DNA from: Terriglobia bacterium
Lineage (GTDB): Bacteria > Acidobacteriota > Terriglobia > Terriglobales > Acidobacteriaceae
Length of the DNA stretch: 64,000 nucleotides
NCBI GenBank assembly: GCA_020073385.1
Contig: JAIQFH010000036.1
Coordinates: 62,001 to 126,000, forward strand
Reading direction: 5' to 3'
Positions 7,738 to 16,491 of this stretch are shown here, in pieces. A program made the position numbers and the translations under genes. The notes beneath the pieces were generated by a model. It was given only the letters and a program-made list of their open reading frames with translations. It searched no databases and was not told the origin of the DNA. Position 1 is the stretch's first letter. Every line of letters begins with the position of its first letter.

Positions 7738-8400
7738 CTAGAAATTCACCGGCAGCTTCACCACTCTCTTCTGGATCGCCCACATCACCAGCTCTGCCTT
7801 ATTGTGAATTCCCAGCTTGCGCATCAAATTGAATTTGTGCGCGTCCACCGTCTTGACGCTCAATCCCAGGATGCCGGCCACCGACCGCACCGTGCGGCCC
7901 TCCGCGAGCAACTTCAACACCTCGCGCTCCCGTGCCGTCAGCATCCGCTTTCCGGATGCCAGTTCCTCGATCGGCAACTCGCTCACCTCTACGTCTCGGG
8001 CCACGAAAGGCGTACCTGCAGAGCCCCTGACCATCGTCCGCAGTTCGTCCGCTGAAGTCTGGCGCACTGCACATTTAGCGCTGCCCGACGCGGCCGGCCG
8101 GAGTTCATCCTGATTAGGGCTGGGTAAAAAAACAATCCTGCTGGTTGAGGATTCCGCGAGAATCATCTGCTCCGCTTGAGCCGGAGCGCATCCAAAGAGC
8201 GTCACGTCTGCGATCACCACGTCGGGCCGATACTCCAGAATCTGCCGCAACGCTTCGGCCGCATTCTCCGCCTCGGCGACGACTTCCAGGTCCGGCTCGT
8301 CTTCGAGCAGCCGCCGCAATCCGTGCCGCACCAAGGCTATCTCGTGCGCCAGAACACACCGAATCGTCTTATCGTTTCGGATCTGTGCGTGGGGGCACAC
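7738..8400 (-). CDS. NarL/FixJ-family response regulator with degenerate receiver pocket
   Basis: 220 residues. Residues about 13-125 form a receiver-like domain. The phosphoacceptor aspartate is present in VVIADVTLFG, but the acidic pair at the first strand is replaced (RCVLAHEIALVR) and the rest of the pocket is poorly kept. A LuxR-type helix-turn-helix follows (LTAREREVLKLLAEG, SVKTVDAHKFNLMRKLGI). The GTG at 8400 is supported by TAGGAGGAACT directly upstream. No sensor kinase is adjacent. It may act independently of phosphorylation (inference). Confidence 0.85.
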   Translation of the reverse strand: MCPHAQIRNDKTIRCVLAHEIALVRHGLRRLLEDEPDLEVVAEAENAAEALRQILEYRPDVVIADVTLFGCAPAQAEQMILAESSTSRIVFLPSPNQDELRPAASGSAKCAVRQTSADELRTMVRGSAGTPFVARDVEVSELPIEELASGKRMLTAREREVLKLLAEGRTVRSVAGILGLSVKTVDAHKFNLMRKLGIHNKAELVMWAIQKRVVKLPVNF

Positions 8401-8655
8401 AGTTCCTCCTACCGGTCGGCAAACCTTGGAGTAGCACAGTCGAGTTGATGACCGCGCTGAATACCGACATCATTTCCAGTATTGTATCCCTCTCGCGCCG
8501 TTCTCTGGCGGTTTTCTCAGCCTCCTCGAGGGTCTTCTCAGCGTTCTCCGCGGCTTTTCTGCTCGCTCTCCGCGGGTAAGCAAGGATCCTGCAAACTCAT
8601 GAAAACCGCGATCCATCGGATTCCCGCCCTAATCCTGTACAATCAAAAATTTGAA
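8401..8655. promoter_or_regulatory. Divergent region with aroC promoter
   Basis: The space between the regulator and aroC contains imperfect CTCxGCG-type repeats (about 8508-8576) of an intergenic family. A TACAAT -10 box lies at 8638-8643, 12 nt before the aroC ATG, and there is no Shine-Dalgarno, so the aroC transcript may be leaderless or nearly so. Confidence 0.45.
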
Positions 8656-9828
8656 ATGTTGCGCTACTTCACCGCCGGAGAATCCCACGGAGAGGCTCTG
8701 ATCGCCTTCCTCTCCGGCGTCCCCGCGGGTCTGAAAATCGATCAGCCATTCCTTGACCGCGAGCTCTGGCGCCGCCAGCAAGGATACGGTCGCGGCGGCC
8801 GCATGAAGATCGAAACCGACACCGCCCACATCCTTTCCGGTGTCCGTCACGGCATCACTATCGGATCGCCAATCTCGTTGCAGATCGCCAACCGCGACTG
8901 GAAAAACTGGCAGGAGTCGCTCCCCGTCGCCGATGGCGATCCCGCCAAGCACAAGCGCGTCGCATCCCCTCGTCCCGGACACGCTGATCTCGCCGGCGCT
9001 CTGAAGTACAACTTCCCAGAAGCCCGCTACATTCTCGAGCGTGCCTCCGCCCGCGAATCCGCCGCCCGCGTCGCCATCGGCGCCATCGCCAAGCTTTTCC
9101 TTCGCGAACTCGGCATCGAAGTCCTGAGCCACGTCGTAACCACCGGCAGCGCCACCGTGACCGATCAAGTCTCCTGGGAGAAAATCCGCGCTCTTCAAAA
9201 TCAGCAGGAAGTTCTCCTGAACTGCGCCGATCCTGAAACTGAGCAGCGCATGAAAGAAGAGGTAGACAAGGTCCTACGCACCGGAGATTCGCTAGGTGGC
9301 GTCTTCGAAGTCGTCGCCCATGGTGTGCCTCCCGGCCTCGGCACTTATGCTCAGTGGGACGAGCGCCTCGACGCCCAACTCGCCGCCGCCGTTATGTCGC
9401 TGCAGGCTGTTAAAGCCGTCGAAATCGGCTCCGGTGTTGCCGCTGCATTCAGCCCCGGCTCGCAAGTGCACGACGAAATTGGCTACACCGCGAAAGACAG
9501 CTTCACCGCTTTCTCGCGAACCCACAACAACGCCGGCGGCATCGAAGGCGGCATCTCCAACGGAGAAGAGATCCGCGTGCGCGGTTATCTCAAGCCCATC
9601 TCCACTCTGCGCCGGCCGCTGCAGTCCGTCGATTTCGCCAGTCGAGAGCCGGTAAAAGCTGCCTACGAACGCTCCGACGTCTGTGTAGTCCCCGCCGCCG
9701 GAGTCGCTGCTGAAGCCATGGTTGCGCTTACCCTGGCTCGCTGCGCACTCGAAAAATTCGGCGGCGACTCGATGACCGAGACGCTCCGCAACTTCCAAGG
9801 CTACTGCCAGCAACTCAAAACCTTCTGA
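8656..9828 (+). CDS. aroC: Chorismate synthase
   Basis: 390 residues, standard length. It converts 5-enolpyruvylshikimate-3-phosphate to chorismate, the last shared step of aromatic amino-acid synthesis, using reduced FMN. Seen: the N-terminal RYFTAGESHGEALIAFLSG, the central ASARESAARVAIGAIAK, and the RTHNNAGGIEGGISNGEEI signature. The ATG at 8656 gives the canonical MLRYFTAGESHG start; the open frame runs further upstream but lacks homology there. The stop overlaps the def start (ATGATG), so the two genes are coupled. Confidence 0.95.
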   Translation: MLRYFTAGESHGEALIAFLSGVPAGLKIDQPFLDRELWRRQQGYGRGGRMKIETDTAHILSGVRHGITIGSPISLQIANRDWKNWQESLPVADGDPAKHKRVASPRPGHADLAGALKYNFPEARYILERASARESAARVAIGAIAKLFLRELGIEVLSHVVTTGSATVTDQVSWEKIRALQNQQEVLLNCADPETEQRMKEEVDKVLRTGDSLGGVFEVVAHGVPPGLGTYAQWDERLDAQLAAAVMSLQAVKAVEIGSGVAAAFSPGSQVHDEIGYTAKDSFTAFSRTHNNAGGIEGGISNGEEIRVRGYLKPISTLRRPLQSVDFASREPVKAAYERSDVCVVPAAGVAAEAMVALTLARCALEKFGGDSMTETLRNFQGYCQQLKTF

Positions 9829-10337
9829 TGATCTACCCCATCGTAAAATTCGGTAACCCGGTCCTCGAAAAGCCCGCAGAGAAAGTCACCGTATTCGACA
9901 AAGAACTCGAAAAGCTGATCGAAGACATGTTCGAATCGATGTATGAAGCCCACGGCGTTGGCCTTGCCGCACCGCAAATCGGCATCGGACGCCGCATTGC
10001 CGTTATCGACGTCACTTTCAAAGAAGACCCCGACGCGAAGCTTGTCCTCATCAATCCCGAAATCATCCACACAGAAGGGAAGCACACCCAGAGTGAAGGA
10101 TGCCTAAGCATCCCCGACTTCCGCGAAAACGTGACGCGGCCCAACAAAGTCACAGTCCGCGCACAGGATATTCACGGCAAGGTCTACGAGAAAACCGGCG
10201 AGGAGTTGCTTGCGCGGGCCTTCCTCCACGAAACCGATCACTTGAACGGCAAGCTCTACATCAGCCACATAAGCGCTCTGAAGCGCGACCTGATGAAACG
10301 CAAAATCCGCAAACTCCAAAAAGCTGGAGAATGGTAA
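9828..10337 (+). CDS. def: Peptide deformylase
   Basis: 169 residues. It removes the formyl group from the N-terminal methionine of new proteins. All three metal/active-site motifs are intact: GVGLAAPQIG, EGCLS (metal Cys) and HETDHLNG (HExxH). Its ATG overlaps the aroC stop. fmt follows after a 139-nt spacer with repeats, so formylation and deformylation genes are paired as in most bacteria. Confidence 0.95.
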   Translation: MIYPIVKFGNPVLEKPAEKVTVFDKELEKLIEDMFESMYEAHGVGLAAPQIGIGRRIAVIDVTFKEDPDAKLVLINPEIIHTEGKHTQSEGCLSIPDFRENVTRPNKVTVRAQDIHGKVYEKTGEELLARAFLHETDHLNGKLYISHISALKRDLMKRKIRKLQKAGEW

Positions 10338-10340
10338 AGA

Positions 10341-10461
10341 TTTGGTAATTGAGTAATTTGGTAATTGTGGAATTGAAAGAGCCTTATCGGCCCAACAGGA
10401 CTACGTCGCGTTACAACTGCGGGTGGTCGTCCGTGAGATTTTCAATTACTCAATTACCAAA
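10341..10461. repeat. A/T-rich inverted repeat between def and fmt
   Basis: TTTGGTAATTGAGTAATT (10341-10358) and its exact reverse complement at 10444-10461 form an 18-bp perfect inverted repeat around an 85-nt loop. Extra partial copies of GGTAATTG lie next to each arm (10360-10366; 10465-10474). Its low GC contrasts with its surroundings. It probably represents an intergenic repeat family. Confidence 0.8.
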
Positions 10462-10476
10462 CTTCTCAATTACCCA

Positions 10477-11412
10477 ATGTCTCTCTCTCTCATCTTCTGT
10501 GGCACCCCGCGCTTCGCCGTTCCCTCGCTTGAGAAACTCGCCGCCGCCGGCCACCGTATTCACCTGGTCGTAACCCAACCCGACCGCCCCAAAGGCCGCG
10601 GCCTCGAACTCGTCCAATCGCCCGTCAAACAATCCGCCCAGAAACTGAACCTCCCCATAACCCAACCCGACCGCATCAAGACCAATGACGAATTCCGCTC
10701 TCAACTGACAGCCATTAAGCCCGACGCCATCATCATAGTCGGCTACGGCCGCATCATCCCGCAATGGATGCTCGATCTGCCGCCTCTTGGCAACATCAAT
10801 CTCCACGCCTCGCTCCTCCCGAAATATCGCGGAGCCGCCCCCATCCAATGGGCCATCGCCAACGGCGAAACCGTTACGGGAACCACCACGATGCGCATCG
10901 ACGCCGGCCTGGACACCGGCGACATCCTGCTGCAGCAGCAACTCCCAATAAACCCCGACGACACCGCCGAAACCCTGGCCCCACGCCTGGCCGACATGGG
11001 CGCAATGCTTCTGGTTGAAACGCTTCGCGGACTAGGAGCCGGCGCGATCCACGCCCGAAAGCAAGACAATTCTCAAGCGACTCTTGCCCCAATCCTGAAG
11101 AAAGAAGATGGCCTCATCGATTTCTCCCGCTCAGCCCAACAAATCCTGAATCGCCTCCGAGGCTTCCAACCCTGGCCCGGCGCGCACACGAAATTCCGCG
11201 GTAAAAATCTGCAAATCCTAAAAGCCCAGCCAGCGAACGAATTGTTGCTGCCATCCGAACTGAAGGCAATCGGCGATCGCTTAATCGTAGGCTGCGCGAA
11301 AAACACCTCGCTAGAAGTGCTGGAGCTCCAGCTAGAGGGAAAGAAGCGCTCCTTCGCCCAAGCCTTCATTAACGGCTACCACCCAAAACCAGGAGAGACG
11401 CTAGGCACCTGA
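10477..11412 (+). CDS. fmt: Methionyl-tRNA formyltransferase
   Basis: 311 residues, usual size. It formylates Met-tRNA(fMet) from 10-formyltetrahydrofolate. Seen: N-terminal IFCGTPRFAVPSL, VVTQPDRPKGRG, the catalytic NINLHASLLPKYRGAAPIQWAI (Asn/His pair) and TGTTTMRIDAGLDTGD. A C-terminal OB-type tRNA-binding domain follows (FQPWPGAHTKF). The ATG at 10477 gives the canonical start; the open frame upstream runs through the repeat. No Shine-Dalgarno is visible. Confidence 0.95.
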   Translation: MSLSLIFCGTPRFAVPSLEKLAAAGHRIHLVVTQPDRPKGRGLELVQSPVKQSAQKLNLPITQPDRIKTNDEFRSQLTAIKPDAIIIVGYGRIIPQWMLDLPPLGNINLHASLLPKYRGAAPIQWAIANGETVTGTTTMRIDAGLDTGDILLQQQLPINPDDTAETLAPRLADMGAMLLVETLRGLGAGAIHARKQDNSQATLAPILKKEDGLIDFSRSAQQILNRLRGFQPWPGAHTKFRGKNLQILKAQPANELLLPSELKAIGDRLIVGCAKNTSLEVLELQLEGKKRSFAQAFINGYHPKPGETLGT

Positions 11413-11420
11413 TCAGCCCA

Positions 11421-11480
11421 CGTAGGGACAGCCGCCTCGACTGTCCCGCAAAGGCGAAGCCGAGCGGCACGTGTAGGGAC
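11421..11480. repeat. Dispersed TAGGGACAGCCGCCTCG repeat, copy A
   Basis: TAGGGACAGCCGCCTCG-A-CTGTCCC followed by AAGGCGAAGCCGAGCGGC and a second TAGGGAC. Internally palindromic (GGGACAG / CTGTCCC). Reverse-orientation relatives lie at 27820-27866 and 28521-28572. All are intergenic. Confidence 0.8.
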
Positions 11481-11536
11481 GGACGTGTCCGGAAGCGCGC
11501 ACCCGAGGCACTGCTTGTATTCATTCCCCTTCCACC

Positions 11537-11566
11537 CTCAGTGTTCCTCTGTGGCCTCTGTGGTGA
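11537..11566. repeat. CTCTGTG-type repeat upstream of rsmB
   Basis: A 30-nt unit made of GTTCCTCTGTGGCCTCTGTG-like iterations. It matches 28 of 30 positions with a copy inside rsmB (11974-12003). It precedes the likely rsmB promoter (TACAAT at 11580-11585). Confidence 0.75.
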
Positions 11567-11591
11567 GCCCATTCTTCCGTACAATCGAAGG

Positions 11592-12926
11592 ATGCCCGCT
11601 TCTCCCGCCCGCACCGCCGCGTTCGACATCCTCCTCCGCGTCGAGCACGAGTCCTCCTACGCCTCCGAACTCCTACACTCCAACACGTACGCGACTCTAT
11701 CCACCCCCGACCACGCCTTGGCCACCGAACTAGTCATGGGAGTCCTCCGCTGGCGTTCTCTTCTGGATGAAGCGATCTTGCTCGCGTCTTCGATAAAGAA
11801 ACTCGATCTGGAAGTCCTCATCGCCCTTCGCCTGGCCCTCTACCAATTCCGCTATCTAGACCGTATCCCGCACCGCGCCGCCCTCCATGAAAGCGTCGAA
11901 CTGGTAAAACGCGCCCGCAAAAGCTCCGCCGCCCCCTTCGTCAACGCCGTCCTCCGCAAACTCTCCACAGATCCTCTGTGTTCCTCTGTGTCCTCTGTGG
12001 TGAATGATTTTTCGCCGCAAGCCATAGCCGCTGCATACGCCCATCCCGTATGGCTAGTAGAACGGTGGACGCAAACATACGGGATCGCGCTGGCCCAACA
12101 AATCTGCCGACACGACCAAACGATCCCACCAACCACTCTCCGCCTACGCTCCCCCAATGCACAAGAAAAACTAGCCGCCGAAGGAATCTCCCTCGAACCA
12201 GGGAAGCTCCTCTCCTCAGCCCGCCGCGTCAACTCAGGCGACGCCACGAAAACCCAATCCTTTCGTAGCGCCCACGTAGTCATTCAAGACGAAGCCTCGC
12301 AACTGATCGCCGCCCTTGTCGGTCCCGGCCATAACCGCATCCTCGATTGCTGTGCTGCCCCCGGCGGCAAGACGCTAGCCATCGCCGACGAGCATCCCGA
12401 TGCCACCATCACCGCCGTCGAAATCCACCCGCATCGCGCCCGTCTGATGCAAAAACGATTCCCCGCACATGCGAAAGTTCAAACGCTGGTCGCCGATGCC
12501 CGTACTCTCCCCATCTCACACCCCTTTGATCTCGTCCTGGCCGACGTTCCTTGTTCCGGCACCGGCACTCTGGCCCGCAATCCCGAAATCAAATGGCGCC
12601 TCAAGCCTCAAGATCTCCGCGAACTGCACGACCGCCAGTTCGCGATTCTCCGCTCGGCAGCCGCCCACCTCGCCCCCGGCGGTCGAGTGATCTATTCGAC
12701 TTGTTCCCTGGAGAAAGAAGAAAACGAAGATGTAATCGAGCAAGCTCAGAAAGAGGATTCGAGCCTCCGCCTGCTCAATTGTCACGACGAACTCGATCGC
12801 CTGCAATCGACAGGAGTCCTGACCTGGCCCGATCCCGCGTCGCTGGTGCAGGGCCCGTACCTCCGCACCATCCCCGGCCTCCACCCCTGCGACGGCTTCT
12901 TCGCCGCCATCCTGGAACGAAACTGA
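11592..12926 (+). CDS. rsmB: 16S rRNA (cytosine-5)-methyltransferase RsmB
   Basis: 444 residues. An N-terminal NusB-like RNA-binding domain (RTAAFDILLRVE, RIPHRAALHESVELVKRAR, FVNAVLRKL) is followed by a SAM-dependent methyltransferase domain (DCCAAPGGKT, LVADVPCSGTGTLARNPEIKW and the catalytic YSTCSLEKEENE). It methylates C967 of 16S rRNA (E. coli numbering). The linker LCSSVSSVVNDF is encoded by an intergenic-type repeat inserted in frame (see repeat at 11974). The ATG at 11592 lies 6 nt after a TACAAT -10 box, without a ribosome site, which suggests a leaderless message. Confidence 0.92.
   Translation: MPASPARTAAFDILLRVEHESSYASELLHSNTYATLSTPDHALATELVMGVLRWRSLLDEAILLASSIKKLDLEVLIALRLALYQFRYLDRIPHRAALHESVELVKRARKSSAAPFVNAVLRKLSTDPLCSSVSSVVNDFSPQAIAAAYAHPVWLVERWTQTYGIALAQQICRHDQTIPPTTLRLRSPNAQEKLAAEGISLEPGKLLSSARRVNSGDATKTQSFRSAHVVIQDEASQLIAALVGPGHNRILDCCAAPGGKTLAIADEHPDATITAVEIHPHRARLMQKRFPAHAKVQTLVADARTLPISHPFDLVLADVPCSGTGTLARNPEIKWRLKPQDLRELHDRQFAILRSAAAHLAPGGRVIYSTCSLEKEENEDVIEQAQKEDSSLRLLNCHDELDRLQSTGVLTWPDPASLVQGPYLRTIPGLHPCDGFFAAILERN
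11974..12003. repeat. CTCTGTG-type repeat inside the rsmB coding sequence
   Basis: CTCTGTGTTCCTCTGTGTCC followed by TCTGTGGTGA, the same family as the intergenic copy at 11537-11566 (28 of 30 identical). It is read in frame as part of LCSSVSSVV, in the linker between the NusB-like and methyltransferase domains. Confidence 0.8.
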
Positions 12927-13481
12927 TCGCTAGGTAGCGCCGGAGTTTCTGTCGGCTGTAGGCGAAATGTGAAAGCCCGGCGCGGCAGGGCCGGGAAGAT
13001 GCGAGTAGAACAGACCGAGTCCGCTTCAGGCAGACGACACAGTCGTACAGACTATTTCAGGGAGCTATCCTAGAAAGGCCGTGCCACCAGCACGTAGACC
13101 AGCACCACAATGCAGAGGGTCAACAGCAGAAACGATAACTTCTCAACCCGGAGACTATCTTTTCCCTTGGTAGATTCCTGCGCCATACACCCACAGTCTC
13201 TACTACGAACTCAGCTTTGAAAATGGCCCCGCCGTGGCTGGCACGGCAGTAACCTCTCCAAAGTCACTGAGGCTGGCCCACCCGCCCCACCCATGTCGCG
13301 GCCTGTGCGAGAGGGTGCGGTTTTTGACTCTTATTGCAGGAATCCAACCCCATTTTCCTTCGTGTACCTTCGTGCCCTCATTTCTTCAAGGTTTTGCTCG
13401 ACCGCACCCCACAATACACCCTGAAACCGAGCCTCAACTCAATTCCCAACCCGATTTTCCGCTGCCTCGTCCCACCAATTA
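12927..13481. other. Intergenic region with hairpin and repeat
   Basis: Contains a CCCGGC/GCCGGG hairpin (12976-12995) just after rsmB, a possible small membrane-protein gene (13070-13186), and a CTTCGTG-type repeat (TCCTTCGTGTACCTTCGTG, about 13357-13375). No tail of T residues marks the hairpin as a terminator. Confidence 0.4.
13070..13186 (-). CDS. Small single-pass membrane protein (38 residues)
   Basis: The frame encodes a charged N-terminus (MAQESTKGKDSLRVEKL), a continuous hydrophobic helix (SFLLLTLCIVVLVYVLVA) and RPF before a TAG stop. A soluble lead followed by one clean membrane helix of about 18 residues is unlikely in random sequence. The ribosome site is weak. No family is recognised; the topology looks like small SecE/CcoQ-size membrane peptides but shares no motif with them. 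Confidence 0.45.
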   Translation of the reverse strand: MAQESTKGKDSLRVEKLSFLLLTLCIVVLVYVLVARPF

Positions 13482-14972
13482 CTATCTAGATTCCTTCCGG
13501 GAAATCCGCACCGCAACCCCGTTCCGAAACACCGGACTCTTCACCCTCAATTCCCCGCCCGCATGCTTGAACGTCCCGCCATCCTTCTTCTCCCCCGACA
13601 CCACATCGACCCAGCAAACTGCATACTCCCCCGCCGGCAAACTCAAACTCAATTCCATCGGCCCATTCCCATCCAAATACATCGCATAGTCACCGCGGCC
13701 TGAAGAAAGCGCATGCGTCACCACTCCGCCAGCGTGCTTCACCAAATCGAAATCGGGCTTGAGATCTACCAGCGGTAGCCCATGCAAAAACTCACTCAAG
13801 ATTTTCAACCGCCGCCGCAGTTCCGGACTCCCTCCGCCCGGCCCGTTCGCCTCCAAAAAGCTCCCATCCTCATGCCCGACGGTGAACGAATAATCCAACC
13901 CGTCGAACACGCTTCCGCCCGCCAACATAAAATTCCACGCCTGCCTCGTGTAGACGTCATCGCTCTGTCCCAGGAATCCCGTCTCGTCGTACGAGATGGC
14001 CCTCCCCAATCCATAATTCAACGTTGCCGCCTCCGGGTAGGCATAATGAAAATTCACTACACTCACTCCCGGCAGCACGGCGCGCATCGCATACAGAAAG
14101 TTGCAGCAATCCTGCGCGATCATGTGTTTATTCGGCAGCCCTGCCTCTTCGCTAGTAATCCACTCCACCACGCGCGCCTGCCATGCCATCGTCGCCTCAT
14201 CCGGCAAATCCACCGAATTCGGATACTGATCCCGCCCGGTAAACAAATAAGGATTCACCACGTCCGTCAGCACCGGCCGATCCGACCACGGCTCATTCGC
14301 AATCTCAAACATCACATTCGGATACCCATTCGCCTCCCGCACAACTTTCCGCACATACTTCTCCTGAAACCCGAGAATGTTCCCATTCTCCAGCGTATTC
14401 ACCTTTTTCCAATCGATCGCATCTGTCCCGTTCACGTTGTTCTGCCTCTTGAACGGGGACAGATTCCACTGCATCTCCCCATACTGCGAAGAGAACAGCC
14501 CAATCTCCACCACGATCCCACGCCGCGCCGCTTCACCCAAGAAATCATGCAGCCGCGAAAAATATTCTGGATTCCACTTACCCAGATCCAGCTTGTTCCC
14601 CCCGCCCGCATATCCCGCCACATCGCTCCGCGCCCAAGGGGCCACAAACTTCCCCGGCTCCGGCGCGAGATTATTCCGACGAATCCCGAACGACTTCCCC
14701 GGCTCCTCTACGTACGAGCCGCCAAACATTCGCGTGTAATTCATCCCCGCAGCGTCCAAAGCCGCAAGATACTTGTGATAATCAAATTCCCCGTTGATGA
14801 CAGCGCCGTAATGCCCCGCGCTCGAAACCAAGGCAACAGCCTTCCCGCGATACAAAAAGTAATGCGGATTCTCCGGATGCAACCGGATCGGTTGTTCCTT
14901 CTCCTGTGCGGAAGCGAAGCTGAGGCATGAGAAGAAGCAAAGCAAGACAACGACTCTGATTTTGCAGTTCAC
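13482..14972 (-). CDS. Secreted cellulase-like glycoside hydrolase (TIM barrel)
   Basis: 496 residues with a Sec signal peptide (MNCKIRVVVLLCFFSCLSFASA). The fold follows clan-A glycosidases: IFEIANEPW-type motif (VMFEIANEPW) supplying the acid/base glutamate, and ISYDETGF as candidate nucleophile after the barrel strand VVNFHYAYPE. The C-terminal ~90 residues look like a small beta domain. It is probably an exported or periplasmic polysaccharide-degrading enzyme; the substrate and exact GH family cannot be told. The GTG at 14972 has GGGAGG 6 nt or so upstream. Confidence 0.75.
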   Translation of the reverse strand: MNCKIRVVVLLCFFSCLSFASAQEKEQPIRLHPENPHYFLYRGKAVALVSSAGHYGAVINGEFDYHKYLAALDAAGMNYTRMFGGSYVEEPGKSFGIRRNNLAPEPGKFVAPWARSDVAGYAGGGNKLDLGKWNPEYFSRLHDFLGEAARRGIVVEIGLFSSQYGEMQWNLSPFKRQNNVNGTDAIDWKKVNTLENGNILGFQEKYVRKVVREANGYPNVMFEIANEPWSDRPVLTDVVNPYLFTGRDQYPNSVDLPDEATMAWQARVVEWITSEEAGLPNKHMIAQDCCNFLYAMRAVLPGVSVVNFHYAYPEAATLNYGLGRAISYDETGFLGQSDDVYTRQAWNFMLAGGSVFDGLDYSFTVGHEDGSFLEANGPGGGSPELRRRLKILSEFLHGLPLVDLKPDFDLVKHAGGVVTHALSSGRGDYAMYLDGNGPMELSLSLPAGEYAVCWVDVVSGEKKDGGTFKHAGGELRVKSPVFRNGVAVRISRKESR

Positions 14973-15360
14973 TCAAATCCTCCCACTGACAGGCTCTTGT
15001 CATCGTGAGACCTGCGGTTTTCGCCGCCGGCCCCCACACTCGTTGCCCGCTTCCTCACGCGCGCCATCCTGCCTGAACGGATCCACACTAGGCGTTGTGC
15101 GCGATTCGAGCATACGCCCAGCAGGATTTTCCCACGCGTAATTTTCAGCAGTTCCGCGAACCGCCTCTGGGAGCGACCGGTGACCGCCATCACTGACAAA
15201 AGGCCTTCCCCGGCGTAACTGAAGAATCAGTACGACCTCGATAAGGCCTCCCGCGGAGGTGCCCCTGTGTCTTTTTCGAGGCTCTCCCGTTTCTCGAAGA
15301 TCCTCGCTCTGGAGCTCTACTGCCTGTGAACCGTCATGAATCTTCGCTGGGAGGGTTCTT
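14973..15360. other. Divergent intergenic region
   Basis: 388 nt between the glycosidase (minus) and a membrane protein (plus). No convincing gene, RNA or strong operator seen. The 76-codon minus frame here has no ribosome site and an unremarkable product. It must contain both promoters. Confidence 0.4.
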
Positions 15361-16488
15361 ATGAACCTTGCATCTCGCGTCTTCCTGTTCGCTTACGCCG
15401 TCGCGATGGCCGCCGTCGCCGCCGGCTATTTTACCCAGTACAGCCACAGTTTCTGGCCTGACACGGCAGTGACCGCCTTTTTCTATTTCATCCTGGCCGT
15501 GGGCTACGCTGCCTCGCGAGATCGTGAGCGCGCCCCCACGCCTGTATGGCTGGCAATCGCGTTTCTCTCTCTCTTGCTCCTGGCTACCCCGCTGCTCGAG
15601 GCTTTCTCGCAAGATCGAGCGGGGCTAGAAGAATTGCGTCCGTTCTTTATGGTCACGACCGGGGTTCTCGCCTACCTCGTTCTCGCGGTTTTTATGCTTC
15701 GTGACTTTCGCTTGAAAGAAGCGCGCTACCGGCTTAGGCGGATTCTCGTGCCAGCCGCTCTCGTAGGCGGCGCCTCCTTAGCCTTCTCCAGCTTGTTTCT
15801 GGCGATCAACGACAAGTACACCGGCTGGAATATCCTCTTGCGGAAAGTGAATTGGATTACGGCGTACATCAATGTCGGAGCTCCTCCCATATTTGGTGAA
15901 AAGATTGAATGGCTGCAGCCGATCTACGCCCCCGGAGGCTACATCACTTACGTGCTAGCCATGCTGGCAACCGTCGCGATTCTCCTCTGGCTGTTCGCCG
16001 GACGCATGTCCATCGACCGCTCTCGCGATTCCTCCCTCCTCACGCTCCCCGCCGTGATCATCTGCCTTGCCGCCCTCTGGGTCACCACCGACATTTTTTG
16101 GGGATGGCACTACGAACTCAGCGACACCCGGTGGGCCGCCGTGCTTGCCACCGTTTTGTGGCTCGCGGGTCCCCTCTTCGGTGCGGTCGTGCTCGTGCCT
16201 TTGCTCTGGAAGAGGCGGGAAACCTGGCGCCTGCGCGCCTTTCTCCTGCTGCAGGTTCCCCTCGCCGCCTTCAACCTGATGCAACTCGTGGCTTACTTCG
16301 GCAGAGATTCGCTGAAACTCGAAGGCCTCGGGACGTTAATCATCGGTCTGCAGCTCGAGAGTCTGGCCTGCCTCGATCTCCTGGCCCTGCGCGCAAAGAA
16401 GGATTTGGCACTTGTCAATTCAGGCGTGAACACATCAGGGGGCGAGGGCCGCCACAGCCATAAAGCACCGAAAGAGCGTAGCGCCTGA
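15361..16488 (+). CDS. Polytopic membrane protein, unknown function
   Basis: 375 residues with about nine hydrophobic segments, starting at VFLFAYAVAMAAVAAGYF and ending at LGTLIIGLQLESLACLDLLAL, plus a short polar tail. No transporter or enzyme motif is recognised. A loop near residues 140-190 (NDKYTGWNILLRKVNWITAY, APPIFGEKIEWLQPIYAPGGY) is rich in aromatic residues. ATG at 15361 with GGGAGGG about 6 nt upstream. It is transcribed alone, ending 3 nt before a convergent pseudogene. Confidence 0.75.
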   Translation: MNLASRVFLFAYAVAMAAVAAGYFTQYSHSFWPDTAVTAFFYFILAVGYAASRDRERAPTPVWLAIAFLSLLLLATPLLEAFSQDRAGLEELRPFFMVTTGVLAYLVLAVFMLRDFRLKEARYRLRRILVPAALVGGASLAFSSLFLAINDKYTGWNILLRKVNWITAYINVGAPPIFGEKIEWLQPIYAPGGYITYVLAMLATVAILLWLFAGRMSIDRSRDSSLLTLPAVIICLAALWVTTDIFWGWHYELSDTRWAAVLATVLWLAGPLFGAVVLVPLLWKRRETWRLRAFLLLQVPLAAFNLMQLVAYFGRDSLKLEGLGTLIIGLQLESLACLDLLALRAKKDLALVNSGVNTSGGEGRHSHKAPKERSA

Positions 16489-16491
16489 AGC

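Noticed and set aside
13782-14930. 382-residue plus-strand frame opposite the glycoside hydrolase
   Set aside because: Arg/His/Pro-rich shadow of the minus-strand gene in the high-GC antisense frame; no motif.
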